The notes: generated from the sequence alone by a model not told the origin. Counted from the first letter of the stretch, positions 28,617-36,788 are shown. The stretch: DNA of 36,914 bases from Nanobdellota archaeon (GCA_030697505.1 JAUYPX010000024.1:1-36914), one strand, 5' to 3'. Translations and numbers: made by a program.

Positions 28617-30422
28617 ATGAAATCACTCTGGCTGCTTACCAAAAAGAATCTGAAATTGCTGGTCCGTTCCAAAATGTCCGCTTTAGTTGTTTTCTTCGCT
28701 CCGCTCTTCATTATTCTTTTATTAGGATTATCCTATAATACCAGTTCAAACTATGGGCTGAACATCGGGATTTATGCGCCGGAATTTACCGGCGAGGTGG
28801 AGTCTCTGATGAGTTCTTTGCAAGAGCAGGAATTTAAGATCGTAAAATACGAAACCTCGGTAGATGATTGTGTTAAAGACATCAAAGGAGGTTATGTCCA
28901 TACTTGTGTTTCGCTGCCTGAAAGCTTAGCCGTAGAAAGCAATGAACAAAAAGAAGTTTTATTTTATGTTGATCCCAGCAAGATCAATCTAGTCTGGGTA
29001 GTGCAGGATACTTTGGGAGAAAAATTCAATCTTAAATCGCAGGAAATTTCCAAGGGATTATCGGGCGGTTTACTTTCAGCTGTTTCTGATACCAAAAGCA
29101 AGTTGGAAGAGCAAAGAACACAACTAAGTTCAGCCAAAGAAAAAAGTGCTGCCGCTTCCAGCGCAGCCCAAGAGATAAACCAACAGCTTACTGCCCTGGA
29201 CTTAACCGTGCCTGCCAGCACGTATGATCCTCAACTCATTGTCACCTTTAAAGATACCGCTTCTCCAAGAATTAAGAGCAGTCTTTCTGATGTGAAGGAG
29301 GCTATAGAGACCGTGGAAGCATCAGGACTTGAAGATAAAACTGCTATCCTTGGCAGCCTCGGCGAAGTGGAAGATACATTAAAATCGCTAGATACTTTAG
29401 TCAGCGGCGGAGCTGGCGGAGCGGCAGCTTCAAGCGGAAATACTTCCAACAACCAGACTACTGTCACTTCAACGGCATCACCTTCAGGATTCCTCAGCGC
29501 ATTAGTCTTATTAGAAGAAGAATTGCTCAATACAAAAGTAAAATTAACTGCTGCGGCGACTGCAGTGGGAAGCACCAGTTCCAGCTTAAGTTCAACCACG
29601 CAAAACTTGCAGGAAAGCGTCAGCGCTTTGGAAGTCGCACAACAGAAAGTAACTGATATGAAAGCAAGCCTAGATGCCCAGAAAGTGACTGATGCCAAGG
29701 TCTTGTCTGCGCCACTGGTCACCAAAATAGAAAGTGTGAGCCAGGAAAGTTCGTATCTTAATTACATGTTCCCGGCCTTGTTAGTCTTAGTGGTGATGTT
29801 CACCTCATTATTACTGGGAACAACTTTGGTGATGATGGAGAAGAATAGCCCTGCCTTTTTCAGGAATTATTTCCTTCCTTTACGGAAAGGGACCTTTGTC
29901 ATCTCTACCTATCTTACTACCTTAGTGATCACCTTGGTCCAAGTTTTAGTCATCTTAGCAGTATCCGCAGTATTCCTGAAGGATAATTTAGCGCAGCTGT
30001 TGCCGGTGGCGGGAGTGTTGTTATTATCTTCATCTGTATTTTCTTTTATGGGCATGGGTATAGGATACGCGTTTAAATCAGAAGAAACTGGAACCTTAGC
30101 TTCTATCTCTACTGGAAGCCTGTTATTGTTTGTCTCTGGAGTGGTCTTGCCCATAGAAACCATTTCTCCCGCCATCAGGAGCATCGCTAGTTTCAATCCT
30201 TTCGTCATTTCGGAAAGCGTCATCCGTGAAATATTCTTGTTCAACGCCGGCATTTCCGGGATTTGGCCTGAGTTAGTCACCTTAGCCGGATATACGATGG
30301 GATTATTTGTCATCATTGTCGTTGCAGAATATCTCGTCCACCAGCACTTTATCTCGGGCTTTATGAAACATCGCCATCTGAAACATCGGCAGCAGGAGAA
30401 AAGAGATAAGAATAATGTCTAA
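28617..30422 (+). CDS. ABC-2-type permease with a large external coiled-coil domain
   Basis: A 601-residue permease. One helix near residues 22-40 is followed by an external region of about 340 residues, then five helices between about 380 and 575, the ABC-2/YhgE-Pip-like layout. The external part has coiled-coil stretches (SKLEEQRTQLSSAKEKSAA; TQNLQESVSALEVAQQKV) separated by a Ser/Thr/Gly-rich linker, which recalls the YhgE/Pip and EsaA families involved in export or phage attachment. With the ATPase upstream it should form a complete exporter. The substrate is unknown. Confidence 0.85.
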   Translation: MKSLWLLTKKNLKLLVRSKMSALVVFFAPLFIILLLGLSYNTSSNYGLNIGIYAPEFTGEVESLMSSLQEQEFKIVKYETSVDDCVKDIKGGYVHTCVSLPESLAVESNEQKEVLFYVDPSKINLVWVVQDTLGEKFNLKSQEISKGLSGGLLSAVSDTKSKLEEQRTQLSSAKEKSAAASSAAQEINQQLTALDLTVPASTYDPQLIVTFKDTASPRIKSSLSDVKEAIETVEASGLEDKTAILGSLGEVEDTLKSLDTLVSGGAGGAAASSGNTSNNQTTVTSTASPSGFLSALVLLEEELLNTKVKLTAAATAVGSTSSSLSSTTQNLQESVSALEVAQQKVTDMKASLDAQKVTDAKVLSAPLVTKIESVSQESSYLNYMFPALLVLVVMFTSLLLGTTLVMMEKNSPAFFRNYFLPLRKGTFVISTYLTTLVITLVQVLVILAVSAVFLKDNLAQLLPVAGVLLLSSSVFSFMGMGIGYAFKSEETGTLASISTGSLLLFVSGVVLPIETISPAIRSIASFNPFVISESVIREIFLFNAGISGIWPELVTLAGYTMGLFVIIVVAEYLVHQHFISGFMKHRHLKHRQQEKRDKNNV

Positions 30423-30915
30423 GATTCTCATCGCCATCACCGGCTCCCCCGGAGTAGGAAAATCTACCTTAGCAAAAATTCTGGTACAGAAACTAGGCTT
30501 CGACCGTTTAGACCTGCATCATCACTATAAACGCATTTCTACCAACTATAATCGCTCCAAACGGAGTTATGATGTTGATTACCAGAAATTTGAGAAACTG
30601 GTGAAAGAAAAACTGCAAGAATCGAAAAAAGGATTGGTTATAGACTCGCACATAAGCCATCTGCTTCCCAAAAGATTAGTGGACGTATGCATAGTGCTGA
30701 TCCATTCTAATCTCAAAACCTTAGAGAAGCGATTAAAGGCGCGGAAATACTCCAAAAAGAAAATCCGTGAAAACCTCGACGCGGAAATATTTCAGGTCTG
30801 CTTGATGGAAGCAAAGGAGAAAGGACATAGAGCATTGATATTTGATACCGCAAAAGGAATGAATAAAGACCAGATGGTCAATGAAGTGTATGCAGCTCTA
30901 GGTAATCTAAAGTAA
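30415..30915 (+). CDS. AK6/Fap7-type adenylate kinase
   Basis: A 166-residue P-loop kinase with GSPGVGKST (10-18), the family-specific KRSYDVDYQKFEKLV and VIDSHISHLLP segments, and the basic lid RLKARKYSKKKIRENLDAEIF. AK6/hCINAP/Fap7 proteins convert AMP plus ATP to ADP and act in small-subunit maturation with uS11. The start overlaps the permease stop by 8 bases. Its 3' end overlaps the 3' end of the convergent gene at 30878. Confidence 0.9.
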   Translation: MSKILIAITGSPGVGKSTLAKILVQKLGFDRLDLHHHYKRISTNYNRSKRSYDVDYQKFEKLVKEKLQESKKGLVIDSHISHLLPKRLVDVCIVLIHSNLKTLEKRLKARKYSKKKIRENLDAEIFQVCLMEAKEKGHRALIFDTAKGMNKDQMVNEVYAALGNLK

Positions 30916-31552
30916 ATAGGGGACGAAACTGTTCAGGGCCTAATTCTTCCGGTAACAATAAGTTCACCACATTTTCCAGAGTAGCATCATAATTAACTCC
31001 TATCTTGGCCGAAGATGCATTCAGATTAGTCTTGATCATCGGCCCTTTTGCATCCAGTATATTGATGGCATGATTCCTGTACACTTCAAACCAGACCTTC
31101 TTAAAATGTTTTTTATGTAAAAGAAGATCATAGTAAATCCGTAAACTGTCAAGAGCTCCGTCTCCCCTGATTGAATAGGCAACAGAAATAGTGGATTTAA
31201 TTTTTGTTTCATTGTGAAAAGATGATCGAGATACTTTACTTCCTAAATAAAAATATTCTCCTTTGGTTTTTACCTGAGTTTCCTGAAGATAAAAACTATT
31301 GCCGACATGATGATCATAGGCAGGCCAAGTTTGTATCCTTTCAATTTTGCTGGGAGGATATTTCAGAAATAACGAACCATCTTCCTTATAGGGAAGAACT
31401 GCATACAATCCGGCTTGAGTCTGATGCGTCTTATAACAAAATGGCTGGGCATTCCAGGGAAGGTTATTGCGCCAGGTCCTCGGCAGGCGGACGATCTCCT
31501 TTCCATCCTGCAACGATCGATCCCAGTTCATGAGCTTCTCAAGAAAAGACAT
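30878..31552 (-). CDS. Protein of unknown function with mixed alpha/beta composition
   Basis: No family is recognised. The protein of about 224 residues is rich in aromatic residues and beta-type segments (GLYAVLPYKEDGSLFLKYPP; EYFYLGSKVSRSSF), with no signal or membrane helix. The start at 31552 is chosen because it lies 27 bases from the centre of a shared TATA box and gives a leaderless mRNA; the ORF could open at 31588. The last 38 bases overlap the end of the AK6 gene on the other strand. It is divergent from aRF1. Confidence 0.6.
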   Translation of the reverse strand: MSFLEKLMNWDRSLQDGKEIVRLPRTWRNNLPWNAQPFCYKTHQTQAGLYAVLPYKEDGSLFLKYPPSKIERIQTWPAYDHHVGNSFYLQETQVKTKGEYFYLGSKVSRSSFHNETKIKSTISVAYSIRGDGALDSLRIYYDLLLHKKHFKKVWFEVYRNHAINILDAKGPMIKTNLNASSAKIGVNYDATLENVVNLLLPEELGPEQFRPLFTLDYLELHTLH

Positions 31553-31573
31553 GGGAAGAGTAAAGAAGAAATA

Positions 31574-31584
31574 ATTTATAAAAT
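31574..31584. promoter_or_regulatory. Symmetric TATA box shared by aRF1 and the divergent gene
   Basis: ATTTATAAAAT centred at 31579 lies 27 bases from the aRF1 ATG (31606) and 27 bases from the ATG of the minus-strand gene (31552). No other TATA candidate exists in the 53-base gap, so one box may serve both directions. Confidence 0.6.
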
Positions 31585-31605
31585 ACACGCCCTATTTCTC
31601 CATCC

Positions 31606-32712
31606 ATGGCCCTTACCGCAACCGAAAGACTGCACTTACGGAAAACTATCAATGAATTAAAGAGTCATAAGGCTCCCCATACTGAGTTTGTGACCGTGTA
31701 CATTCCGCAAGGCTATGAAATCTTCAAAATCATCCAACATCTGGCTGAAGAGCAAGGAACCGCTTCTAACATCAAATCTGCCTCTACCAGAAAAAACGTG
31801 CAAGGCGCCTTAGAAAAGATGATCCAGCATTTGCGCGGCTATCCCAAGACGCCTGTCAATGGCCTGGCTGTTTTCTCCGGAAATATCGCTGCCGGCGAAG
31901 GAAAGCAAGATTTCCGGGTCTGGAGTGTCGAGCCTCCTGTACCATTAAACGTTAGGATATATCGCTGTGATAAAAACTTCGTCACTGACATTCTTGAAGA
32001 GATCATGGTTGATCATAATGTTTACGGCTTAGTGGTTCTTGACCGACGAGATGCTATTCTTGCTTTACTGAAAGGAAAAACTATTGTTCCTTTGCAGAAA
32101 ACACACTCTGAAGTTCCGGGAAAATTTAAGGCTGGCGGTCAGAGCGCTCAGAGATTTGCCAGAATTCGTGAAGGAGCCTACAAAGACCACTTCAAGAAGA
32201 TCGCTGAATACATGAAGAACCAATTCCTTCCCTTGGGAAATAATCTGAAAGGTATTATCGTCGGCGGTCCTGGAACGACGGTCAACGATTTCCTGCAGAA
32301 AGAATACATCACCGGAGATCTGCAAAAGAAAATTATCGGCACTAAAGATTTATCCTACACTGAAGAGTACGGTTTGCAGGAATTGCTGGATAAATCCGAA
32401 GACCTGCTGGCAGAAGAAGAAATCGCCCGGGAAAAGAAAACCATGCAGGAATTCTTCAACGAATTCCGGGAAAATCCCAAGAAGGTCACTTATGGTGAAG
32501 CGCAAACTCTCAGAGCATTAGAAATGAATGCGGTAGGTACGCTATTGTTGTCTGAGAGCATGCCTGAAGACAAAATCTTCGAACTGGAAGAGAAAGCCCA
32601 GAAAGGCGGCGCTATTGTCAAGATTATTTCTATTGAAACTCGCGAAGGAATTCAGCTGAAAGAATTAGGCGGTATTGCGGCTATTTTGAGGTATGAGATA
32701 GAGCAGGGTTAG
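31606..32712 (+). CDS. prf1: Peptide chain release factor aRF1
   Basis: The class I release factor that decodes all three stop codons. The stop-recognition motif NIKS (55-58, in TASNIKSASTR) and the peptidyl-tRNA hydrolysis motif GGQ (177-179, in AGGQSAQRFARIRE) are intact. At 368 residues it is about 45 residues shorter than usual. Domain 3 runs directly from LLLSESMPEDKIFELEEKA to GAIVKIISIETREG without the Cys-rich minidomain normally inserted there. The closing LGGIAAILRYEI is present, so the gene is not truncated. It appears leaderless. Confidence 0.95.
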   Translation: MALTATERLHLRKTINELKSHKAPHTEFVTVYIPQGYEIFKIIQHLAEEQGTASNIKSASTRKNVQGALEKMIQHLRGYPKTPVNGLAVFSGNIAAGEGKQDFRVWSVEPPVPLNVRIYRCDKNFVTDILEEIMVDHNVYGLVVLDRRDAILALLKGKTIVPLQKTHSEVPGKFKAGGQSAQRFARIREGAYKDHFKKIAEYMKNQFLPLGNNLKGIIVGGPGTTVNDFLQKEYITGDLQKKIIGTKDLSYTEEYGLQELLDKSEDLLAEEEIAREKKTMQEFFNEFRENPKKVTYGEAQTLRALEMNAVGTLLLSESMPEDKIFELEEKAQKGGAIVKIISIETREGIQLKELGGIAAILRYEIEQG

Positions 32713-32722
32713 AGACCAAAAA

Positions 32723-33277
32723 TCATAAAGAAGGAGTAATCATTTGTTTGCCTTTTTTATCATATTGTTTTAGCAACTTTTCCATTAAAGAAAGCCTACT
32801 TTCATTTTTACAGAGAAGCTCAAAATGCTTGTTTATATTTATCCCCTTTATTTTTAGTTCAAGAGATGCAGGTATCTTTAGCGGTTTGGCTGCTTCCCAT
32901 TCTTGAACTTTCATCCAATAATTTGTTGGCGATGCTCCAAATTCATCTCCTTGCCAGTACTGTTTTTCTTTCTGAATGGAATTAAGTTTGGTGTTGAAAG
33001 CTCTTTCAAATTCCTCTTTTTGAGTTATACCAGAAAGATAAAAATATGGTCCAGCGTTATCTACATCTTCTCGGATAGCCTTTTCTGCTCCCATTTCATC
33101 ACGACGTATTTTATGGCAATCTTCTAATTTCAACCCTAACGTACTAGATAAATCCTCCAGAGTAGTCTTAACTGTCCTTGCCTCTATAGGATTATATTTT
33201 ACATAATTCGGCATTAGAACTTCGTATCTAACAAGCTGTTCTTCGTTAGGATAATAAGCAAAATATATCTTTTCCAT
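32723..33277 (-). CDS. Protein of unknown function, AT-rich gene
   Basis: A 184-residue soluble protein with no recognised domain. It begins with a beta-like MEKIYFAYYPNEEQLVRYEV and contains helical, charged segments, with a KKGKQMITPSL tail. Codon use is more AT-rich than the flanking aRF1 gene, suggesting a different history. A CTTTTATAGG box near 33302-33310 is centred about 28 bases before the ATG. It converges with aRF1, with 10 bases between stops. Confidence 0.6.
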   Translation of the reverse strand: MEKIYFAYYPNEEQLVRYEVLMPNYVKYNPIEARTVKTTLEDLSSTLGLKLEDCHKIRRDEMGAEKAIREDVDNAGPYFYLSGITQKEEFERAFNTKLNSIQKEKQYWQGDEFGASPTNYWMKVQEWEAAKPLKIPASLELKIKGININKHFELLCKNESRLSLMEKLLKQYDKKGKQMITPSL

Positions 33278-33355
33278 TCAGAAATTAACCAAAAACTGAT
33301 TCCTATAAAAGCATTATCAATCTCAACTATACTAAATAACATCATATAGGCAATT

Positions 33356-33364
33356 CTTATAAAA
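33356..33364 (+). promoter_or_regulatory. TATA box of the SprT-like gene
   Basis: CTTATAAAA overlaps an upstream in-frame ATG at 33364, which therefore cannot be in the mRNA. Its centre is 26 bases before the ATG at 33385. Confidence 0.6.
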
Positions 33365-33384
33365 TGAGAGGACAAAATATACAC

Positions 33385-34071
33385 ATGAACCTTATCGAAG
33401 AATCGTTCCAGCGCTTATTCCCGGAGAAAGAATTCCCATATCAGGTCGAAATGGAATACAATCGCAGGTTAGCTGATTTTAATGCCAATATCCGTTTAGA
33501 GCCCAGAAAGATCAAAGTAAATCTCAACCTGCAATGGAAAGATATCGATCCGGAAATAAAGATAGGCTTGATCCAGCATCTTTTATTGCGTATTCTTAAG
33601 AAAAAGGCTAATACCCGCAACATCGACCTCTACAACAATTTCATCAAGAATATTCCTATTCTTACTCCAAAAACGAAGTCTGATCCGCTCTTAGAGGCAG
33701 CCTTCCATCGCGTCAATCATCAATTCTTATCCAATGAAGTAGAGATACCTAATCTAACTTGGGGTACTGATTCATTTCGTAAATTAGCCAGTTACAATTT
33801 TCATACCGATACTATAACTATGTCAACCTTGTTTGTCGATGCCTCGCCGGAAATTCTGGATTACTTGATGTATCATGAGATGCTCCATAAATTCCATAAA
33901 TTCAAACATAATCAAGGACGAAGCTCCTTCCATACTTCTGCCTTTCGAGAAGATGAGCAGCGTTATCCAGAGCATCAAGTAATTGAAAAAGAAATAGAAA
34001 ACATCATTAGGAGGAAAAAATATGCAGGAACCAAAAGAAGAAAACCAATCTTATGGGGATTATTCCAGTAA
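33385..34071 (+). CDS. SprT/YgjP-like zinc metallopeptidase
   Basis: A 228-residue predicted zincin. The motif YHEMLHKFHKFKH near residue 165 supplies two zinc His ligands and the catalytic Glu, and SSFHTSAFREDEQRYP, about 15 residues on, offers the third ligand. Preceding strands (ASYNFHTDTITMSTLFVD, then DYLMYHE) fit the SprT/WLM layout. Family members include DNA-protein crosslink proteases. The start at 33385 is set by promoter spacing. The last 50 bases overlap the next gene in another frame. Confidence 0.8.
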   Translation: MNLIEESFQRLFPEKEFPYQVEMEYNRRLADFNANIRLEPRKIKVNLNLQWKDIDPEIKIGLIQHLLLRILKKKANTRNIDLYNNFIKNIPILTPKTKSDPLLEAAFHRVNHQFLSNEVEIPNLTWGTDSFRKLASYNFHTDTITMSTLFVDASPEILDYLMYHEMLHKFHKFKHNQGRSSFHTSAFREDEQRYPEHQVIEKEIENIIRRKKYAGTKRRKPILWGLFQ

Positions 34072-34306
34072 GATGTCCATGCTGGAAATGCTTACTGGCA
34101 ATTATGAGTGGAACCTTAACCACGGTAACGGCGGTCATCTTTTTGGCAACTATTGCAAAATAAAGGAAAAAGTAGCCTCAGAATATCTCTTTCCGGAAGG
34201 AAAATTCACCTTAAAACAAATGGAAGAACGCTTTTTTCTCTGGAATTATGATCCTCTACTCAGCAAGACTAGCGATATATTTAAAAATAAGCCTAATTTT
34301 TGCTAA
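34022..34306 (+). CDS. Small protein overlapping the SprT-like gene, unknown function
   Basis: A 94-residue protein with no recognised family. Its ATG is preceded by AGGAGG at about 8 bases, one of the strongest ribosome binding sites in the window, located within the coding sequence of the zincin. The two genes overlap by 50 bases in different frames, so it is probably translated from the same mRNA. Sequence is polar with aromatic residues (LTGNYEWNLNHGNGGHLFGN). A regulator or partner of the peptidase is possible. Confidence 0.7.
   Translation: MQEPKEENQSYGDYSSKMSMLEMLTGNYEWNLNHGNGGHLFGNYCKIKEKVASEYLFPEGKFTLKQMEERFFLWNYDPLLSKTSDIFKNKPNFC
34275..34288 (+). promoter_or_regulatory. TATA box of aIF5A, inside the upstream gene
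   Basis: An ATATATTTAAAAAT-type element in the last codons of the preceding gene is centred about 28 bases before the aIF5A ATG. Confidence 0.5.
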
Positions 34307-34309
34307 GCT

Positions 34310-34702
34310 ATGGAGAAGAAATCCGTAAGCGTGGGAAACCTGAAGAAAGGCGATACCATCATCATTGACGACGCCCCCTGTAAGATCACCGATACCGCAA
34401 CGTCAAGGCCCGGAAAGCATGGGCACGCTAAAGTGAATCTTACCGCAGTAGGCATCCTTGACGGCAAAAAGCGGCAGATGGTCCTTCCCGGCCACGATAA
34501 AGTCGAAGCGCCTATCATCGAAAAGAAATCAGCTCAAATCCTCTCTGTTAACGGAAACATGGCCAATGTCATGGACATGGAGACTTATGAGACCTTTGAC
34601 ATGGAAATTCCTGAAGAATTGAAAGAAGAAGTCAAAGAAGGGAAAGAAGTGCTCTATTGGACCATCATGGGCGCCAAAGTGATGAAACAAGTTAAAAATT
34701 AA
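34310..34702 (+). CDS. Translation factor aIF5A
   Basis: A 130-residue aIF5A with the hypusine-modification loop SRPGKHGHAK; Lys36 is the residue that would carry hypusine or deoxyhypusine. The SH3-like amino domain and OB-type carboxy domain are both present (ETFDMEIPEELKEEVKEGKE near the end). It relieves stalling at difficult peptide bonds and aids termination, and aRF1 is encoded nearby. No deoxyhypusine synthase gene is in the window. Confidence 0.95.
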   Translation: MEKKSVSVGNLKKGDTIIIDDAPCKITDTATSRPGKHGHAKVNLTAVGILDGKKRQMVLPGHDKVEAPIIEKKSAQILSVNGNMANVMDMETYETFDMEIPEELKEEVKEGKEVLYWTIMGAKVMKQVKN

Positions 34703-34713
34703 AGTGATACTCT

Positions 34714-34878
34714 ATGGCTACTAAATTCGACGAAGCATTGAACCGATTGATCAAAGGAGTTTTTGTCTGCAGAAACTGCAAATCTAAAATCAGAGCTTCC
34801 AGCCTGAAAGTCAGCCAGGGCAAGATCAAATGCCGAAGCTGTTCTTCAGTAAAACTTAGGCCGAAAAGGAAGAAGTAG
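34714..34878 (+). CDS. rpl40e: 50S ribosomal protein eL40
   Basis: A 54-residue zinc-ribbon ribosomal protein: CRNC and CRSC pairs (Cys19, Cys22, Cys39, Cys42) around SKIRASSLKVSQGKIK, ending in a basic LRPKRKK. Length and motif match archaeal eL40. It is 11 bases after aIF5A with no promoter of its own, so the two are probably co-transcribed. Confidence 0.92.
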   Translation: MATKFDEALNRLIKGVFVCRNCKSKIRASSLKVSQGKIKCRSCSSVKLRPKRKK

Positions 34879-34885
34879 AATTCTC

Positions 34886-35158
34886 ATGTCTCTTCAAAAA
34901 ATTATTAGTAGTTTTCAACAGGGAAGAAAAGAAGCTAGAATTTTGTACGATGATAATGCGCCTGTAGTAACTCCAGAAAGAGAGTTATCTTCCTACTCCA
35001 GAACAGAATTAGTTTCATATTATGCAGGACTATTATCCCGGCCAAAAGCAGTCTACGAAATTGCGAAGTTCTTTGTCAGCGGCCAAGCTTCAGGCGGACA
35101 AGGGATCAGTCCAGAAGAATTAGATGATCATGATCCGCTGAATACTAAAAAACAATAA
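34886..35158 (+). CDS. Small protein of unknown function
   Basis: A 90-residue soluble protein starting MSLQKIISSFQQGRKEARIL. It has a helical middle (SRTELVSYYAGLLSRPKAVYEIAKFFV) and an acidic tail, with no recognised domain. It starts 7 bases after eL40, with GGAAGAAG upstream as a possible ribosome binding site, so it probably belongs to the aIF5A-eL40 operon. Confidence 0.6.
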   Translation: MSLQKIISSFQQGRKEARILYDDNAPVVTPERELSSYSRTELVSYYAGLLSRPKAVYEIAKFFVSGQASGGQGISPEELDDHDPLNTKKQ

Positions 35159-35200
35159 AAATCGGAGCTTTTTTAAACTCTGTTACTCTCTCTTTCTGAT

Positions 35201-36403
35201 ATGATAGATGGGTTAGCATTTGTGTTAGAACACAAGTTTATCTTTCTCTTTTACCTAGCGGTGATCCTAGTTGTAGCGTTCAACTGGAAAAAGATAGATC
35301 GCCAAGCTAAAATAATTCTCCTTTATCGCACCAAATGGGGATTAAGATGGATGGACAAATATTCCCAGAAGTTCCGCGAATGGGTCATCCTCTTTGGTTA
35401 CATCGGTATAGGGGCAGGTTTTGTCGGTCTAGTGGTGATCTCATATTTTCTTATCGTCAATCTTTATTCACTGATCACTCATCCTGCTGCGGTACCTGGA
35501 GTTTCTGTAGTGCTTCCTGGCGTCAATGTCCCCGGATTAGGCATTTTACCTTTTTGGTATTGGATCTTAGCTCTTTTTATCATCGCAGTAGTGCATGAAT
35601 TTTCGCATGGCATTGTCGCCCGCGCAAACAACATCCCCATCAAAAATACTGGATTGCTCTTATTAGGGCCTATCCCTGGCGCCTTTGTCGAACCTGATGA
35701 AAAAAAGCTTCGCAAAGAAAAAGATATCGTGCAATATTCTGTATTGGCAGCGGGCTCTTTTTCCAATATTGTCTTGGCCGTTGCGGCTTTTCTTATTCTT
35801 AACTTAGCGTTTGCCCCTTTGCAAGAGATGATGGTTGAGTCAACCGGAGTCAGTTTCTCTTATGCTAATGAAACATTTCCAGTAGCTCAAGCAGGGATTC
35901 AACCTGGTACTGTTCTTACGGGCATCAACAGCCAAAAGACACTTAATCTGCAAGAATTTAATAATGAATTAGTAAGGTATCGTCCTGGCGAATCGATTAT
36001 TATTAACACGATGGAAAAAGATTATCAGCTAACTTTAGCCTCTCATCCTGGTAATGCCAAAAGAGCATATTTAGGGATTGCAGACATTAAAAACCAATAT
36101 GATATCAAAGATAATTATGAACATGGGATCGGAAAAGTTCCCTATGCCATGTTAGAATGGCTTACGGGCATGGAAAGAGGCGTTCCAGGGTTTTTAAGTT
36201 GGTTATTTTTGCTAAGTTTCAGTATCGGGCTATTCAATTTACTGCCGCTGCCGATAGTTGATGGGGGCAGGATGGCCCAAGTATTCTTGCACAAGTTAAA
36301 AGGCCCAGAAAAAGGAGAACGATTGTATCATAAAATTGGTCTATTCTTTTTATTGATATTGTTATTGAATTTATTTTATCCTTTTTTAGCGAAGTTGTTG
36401 TAG
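35201..36403 (+). CDS. Site-2 protease (M50 family intramembrane metalloprotease)
   Basis: A 400-residue membrane protein. The catalytic motif VVHEFSHGIVA (HEFSH at residues 132-136) lies in a membrane helix, and the second zinc-ligand motif NLLPLPIVDGGR lies in a late helix. A PDZ-like domain (GIQPGTVLTGINSQKTLNLQEFN) sits between them, facing outside. Such S2P enzymes cut membrane-bound regulators or clear signal peptides. A TTTTTTAAAC box around 35169-35178 is centred about 28 bases before the ATG. Confidence 0.92.
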   Translation: MIDGLAFVLEHKFIFLFYLAVILVVAFNWKKIDRQAKIILLYRTKWGLRWMDKYSQKFREWVILFGYIGIGAGFVGLVVISYFLIVNLYSLITHPAAVPGVSVVLPGVNVPGLGILPFWYWILALFIIAVVHEFSHGIVARANNIPIKNTGLLLLGPIPGAFVEPDEKKLRKEKDIVQYSVLAAGSFSNIVLAVAAFLILNLAFAPLQEMMVESTGVSFSYANETFPVAQAGIQPGTVLTGINSQKTLNLQEFNNELVRYRPGESIIINTMEKDYQLTLASHPGNAKRAYLGIADIKNQYDIKDNYEHGIGKVPYAMLEWLTGMERGVPGFLSWLFLLSFSIGLFNLLPLPIVDGGRMAQVFLHKLKGPEKGERLYHKIGLFFLLILLLNLFYPFLAKLL

Positions 36404-36413
36404 GTTTCATAAG

Positions 36414-36423
36414 AACTATAAAG
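36414..36423 (+). promoter_or_regulatory. TATA box of the truncated zincin-like gene
   Basis: AACTATAAAG is centred 26 bases before the ATG at 36444. Confidence 0.5.
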
Positions 36424-36443
36424 GAGAAGCCTAAGAATACAGC

Positions 36444-36788
36444 ATGTATAATGATGATTACACGCTTGAAGATTTTGTAAAGAATCCTACCAAAGGCATA
36501 TCCTTCAAATCTATCTACAACGAAATACAAGCAGATCTAGATTTTTCACACCTTTTCTCAGGAAAAAGAAAGCTTCTGAAAGTTAATTTTGCTACCTTTG
36601 CTTCATTTGGGATAATCTCTCTTCCTCATGAACTCATCCACGCTGGTACAAATTACCTTACTGGTGGAACAAATAAAGAAATAGTTGTAAACACTTTATA
36701 TGGCGGCCAACTTTGGGAGAAAATCATCCCGGGAGTAGAATCAAAAGTATTATTCCCTTTACTTGGTGGTTATGTTAAGATAAACTAG
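36444..36788 (+). pseudogene. M50-like membrane zincin, probably cut off by a mobile-element end
   Basis: The 114-residue frame starts with a soluble acidic segment and enters a membrane helix with the zinc motif SLPHELIHAGTN (HELIH). It continues LYGGQLWEKIIPGVESKVLFPLLGGYVKI and then stops. Related small M50-like proteins continue with several more membrane helices, so the catalytic site here lacks its second ligand region. The TAG stop is part of a hairpin (36785-36830) resembling an IS200/IS605 end. Truncation by insertion is the likely explanation, though a naturally short protein cannot be excluded. Confidence 0.6.
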
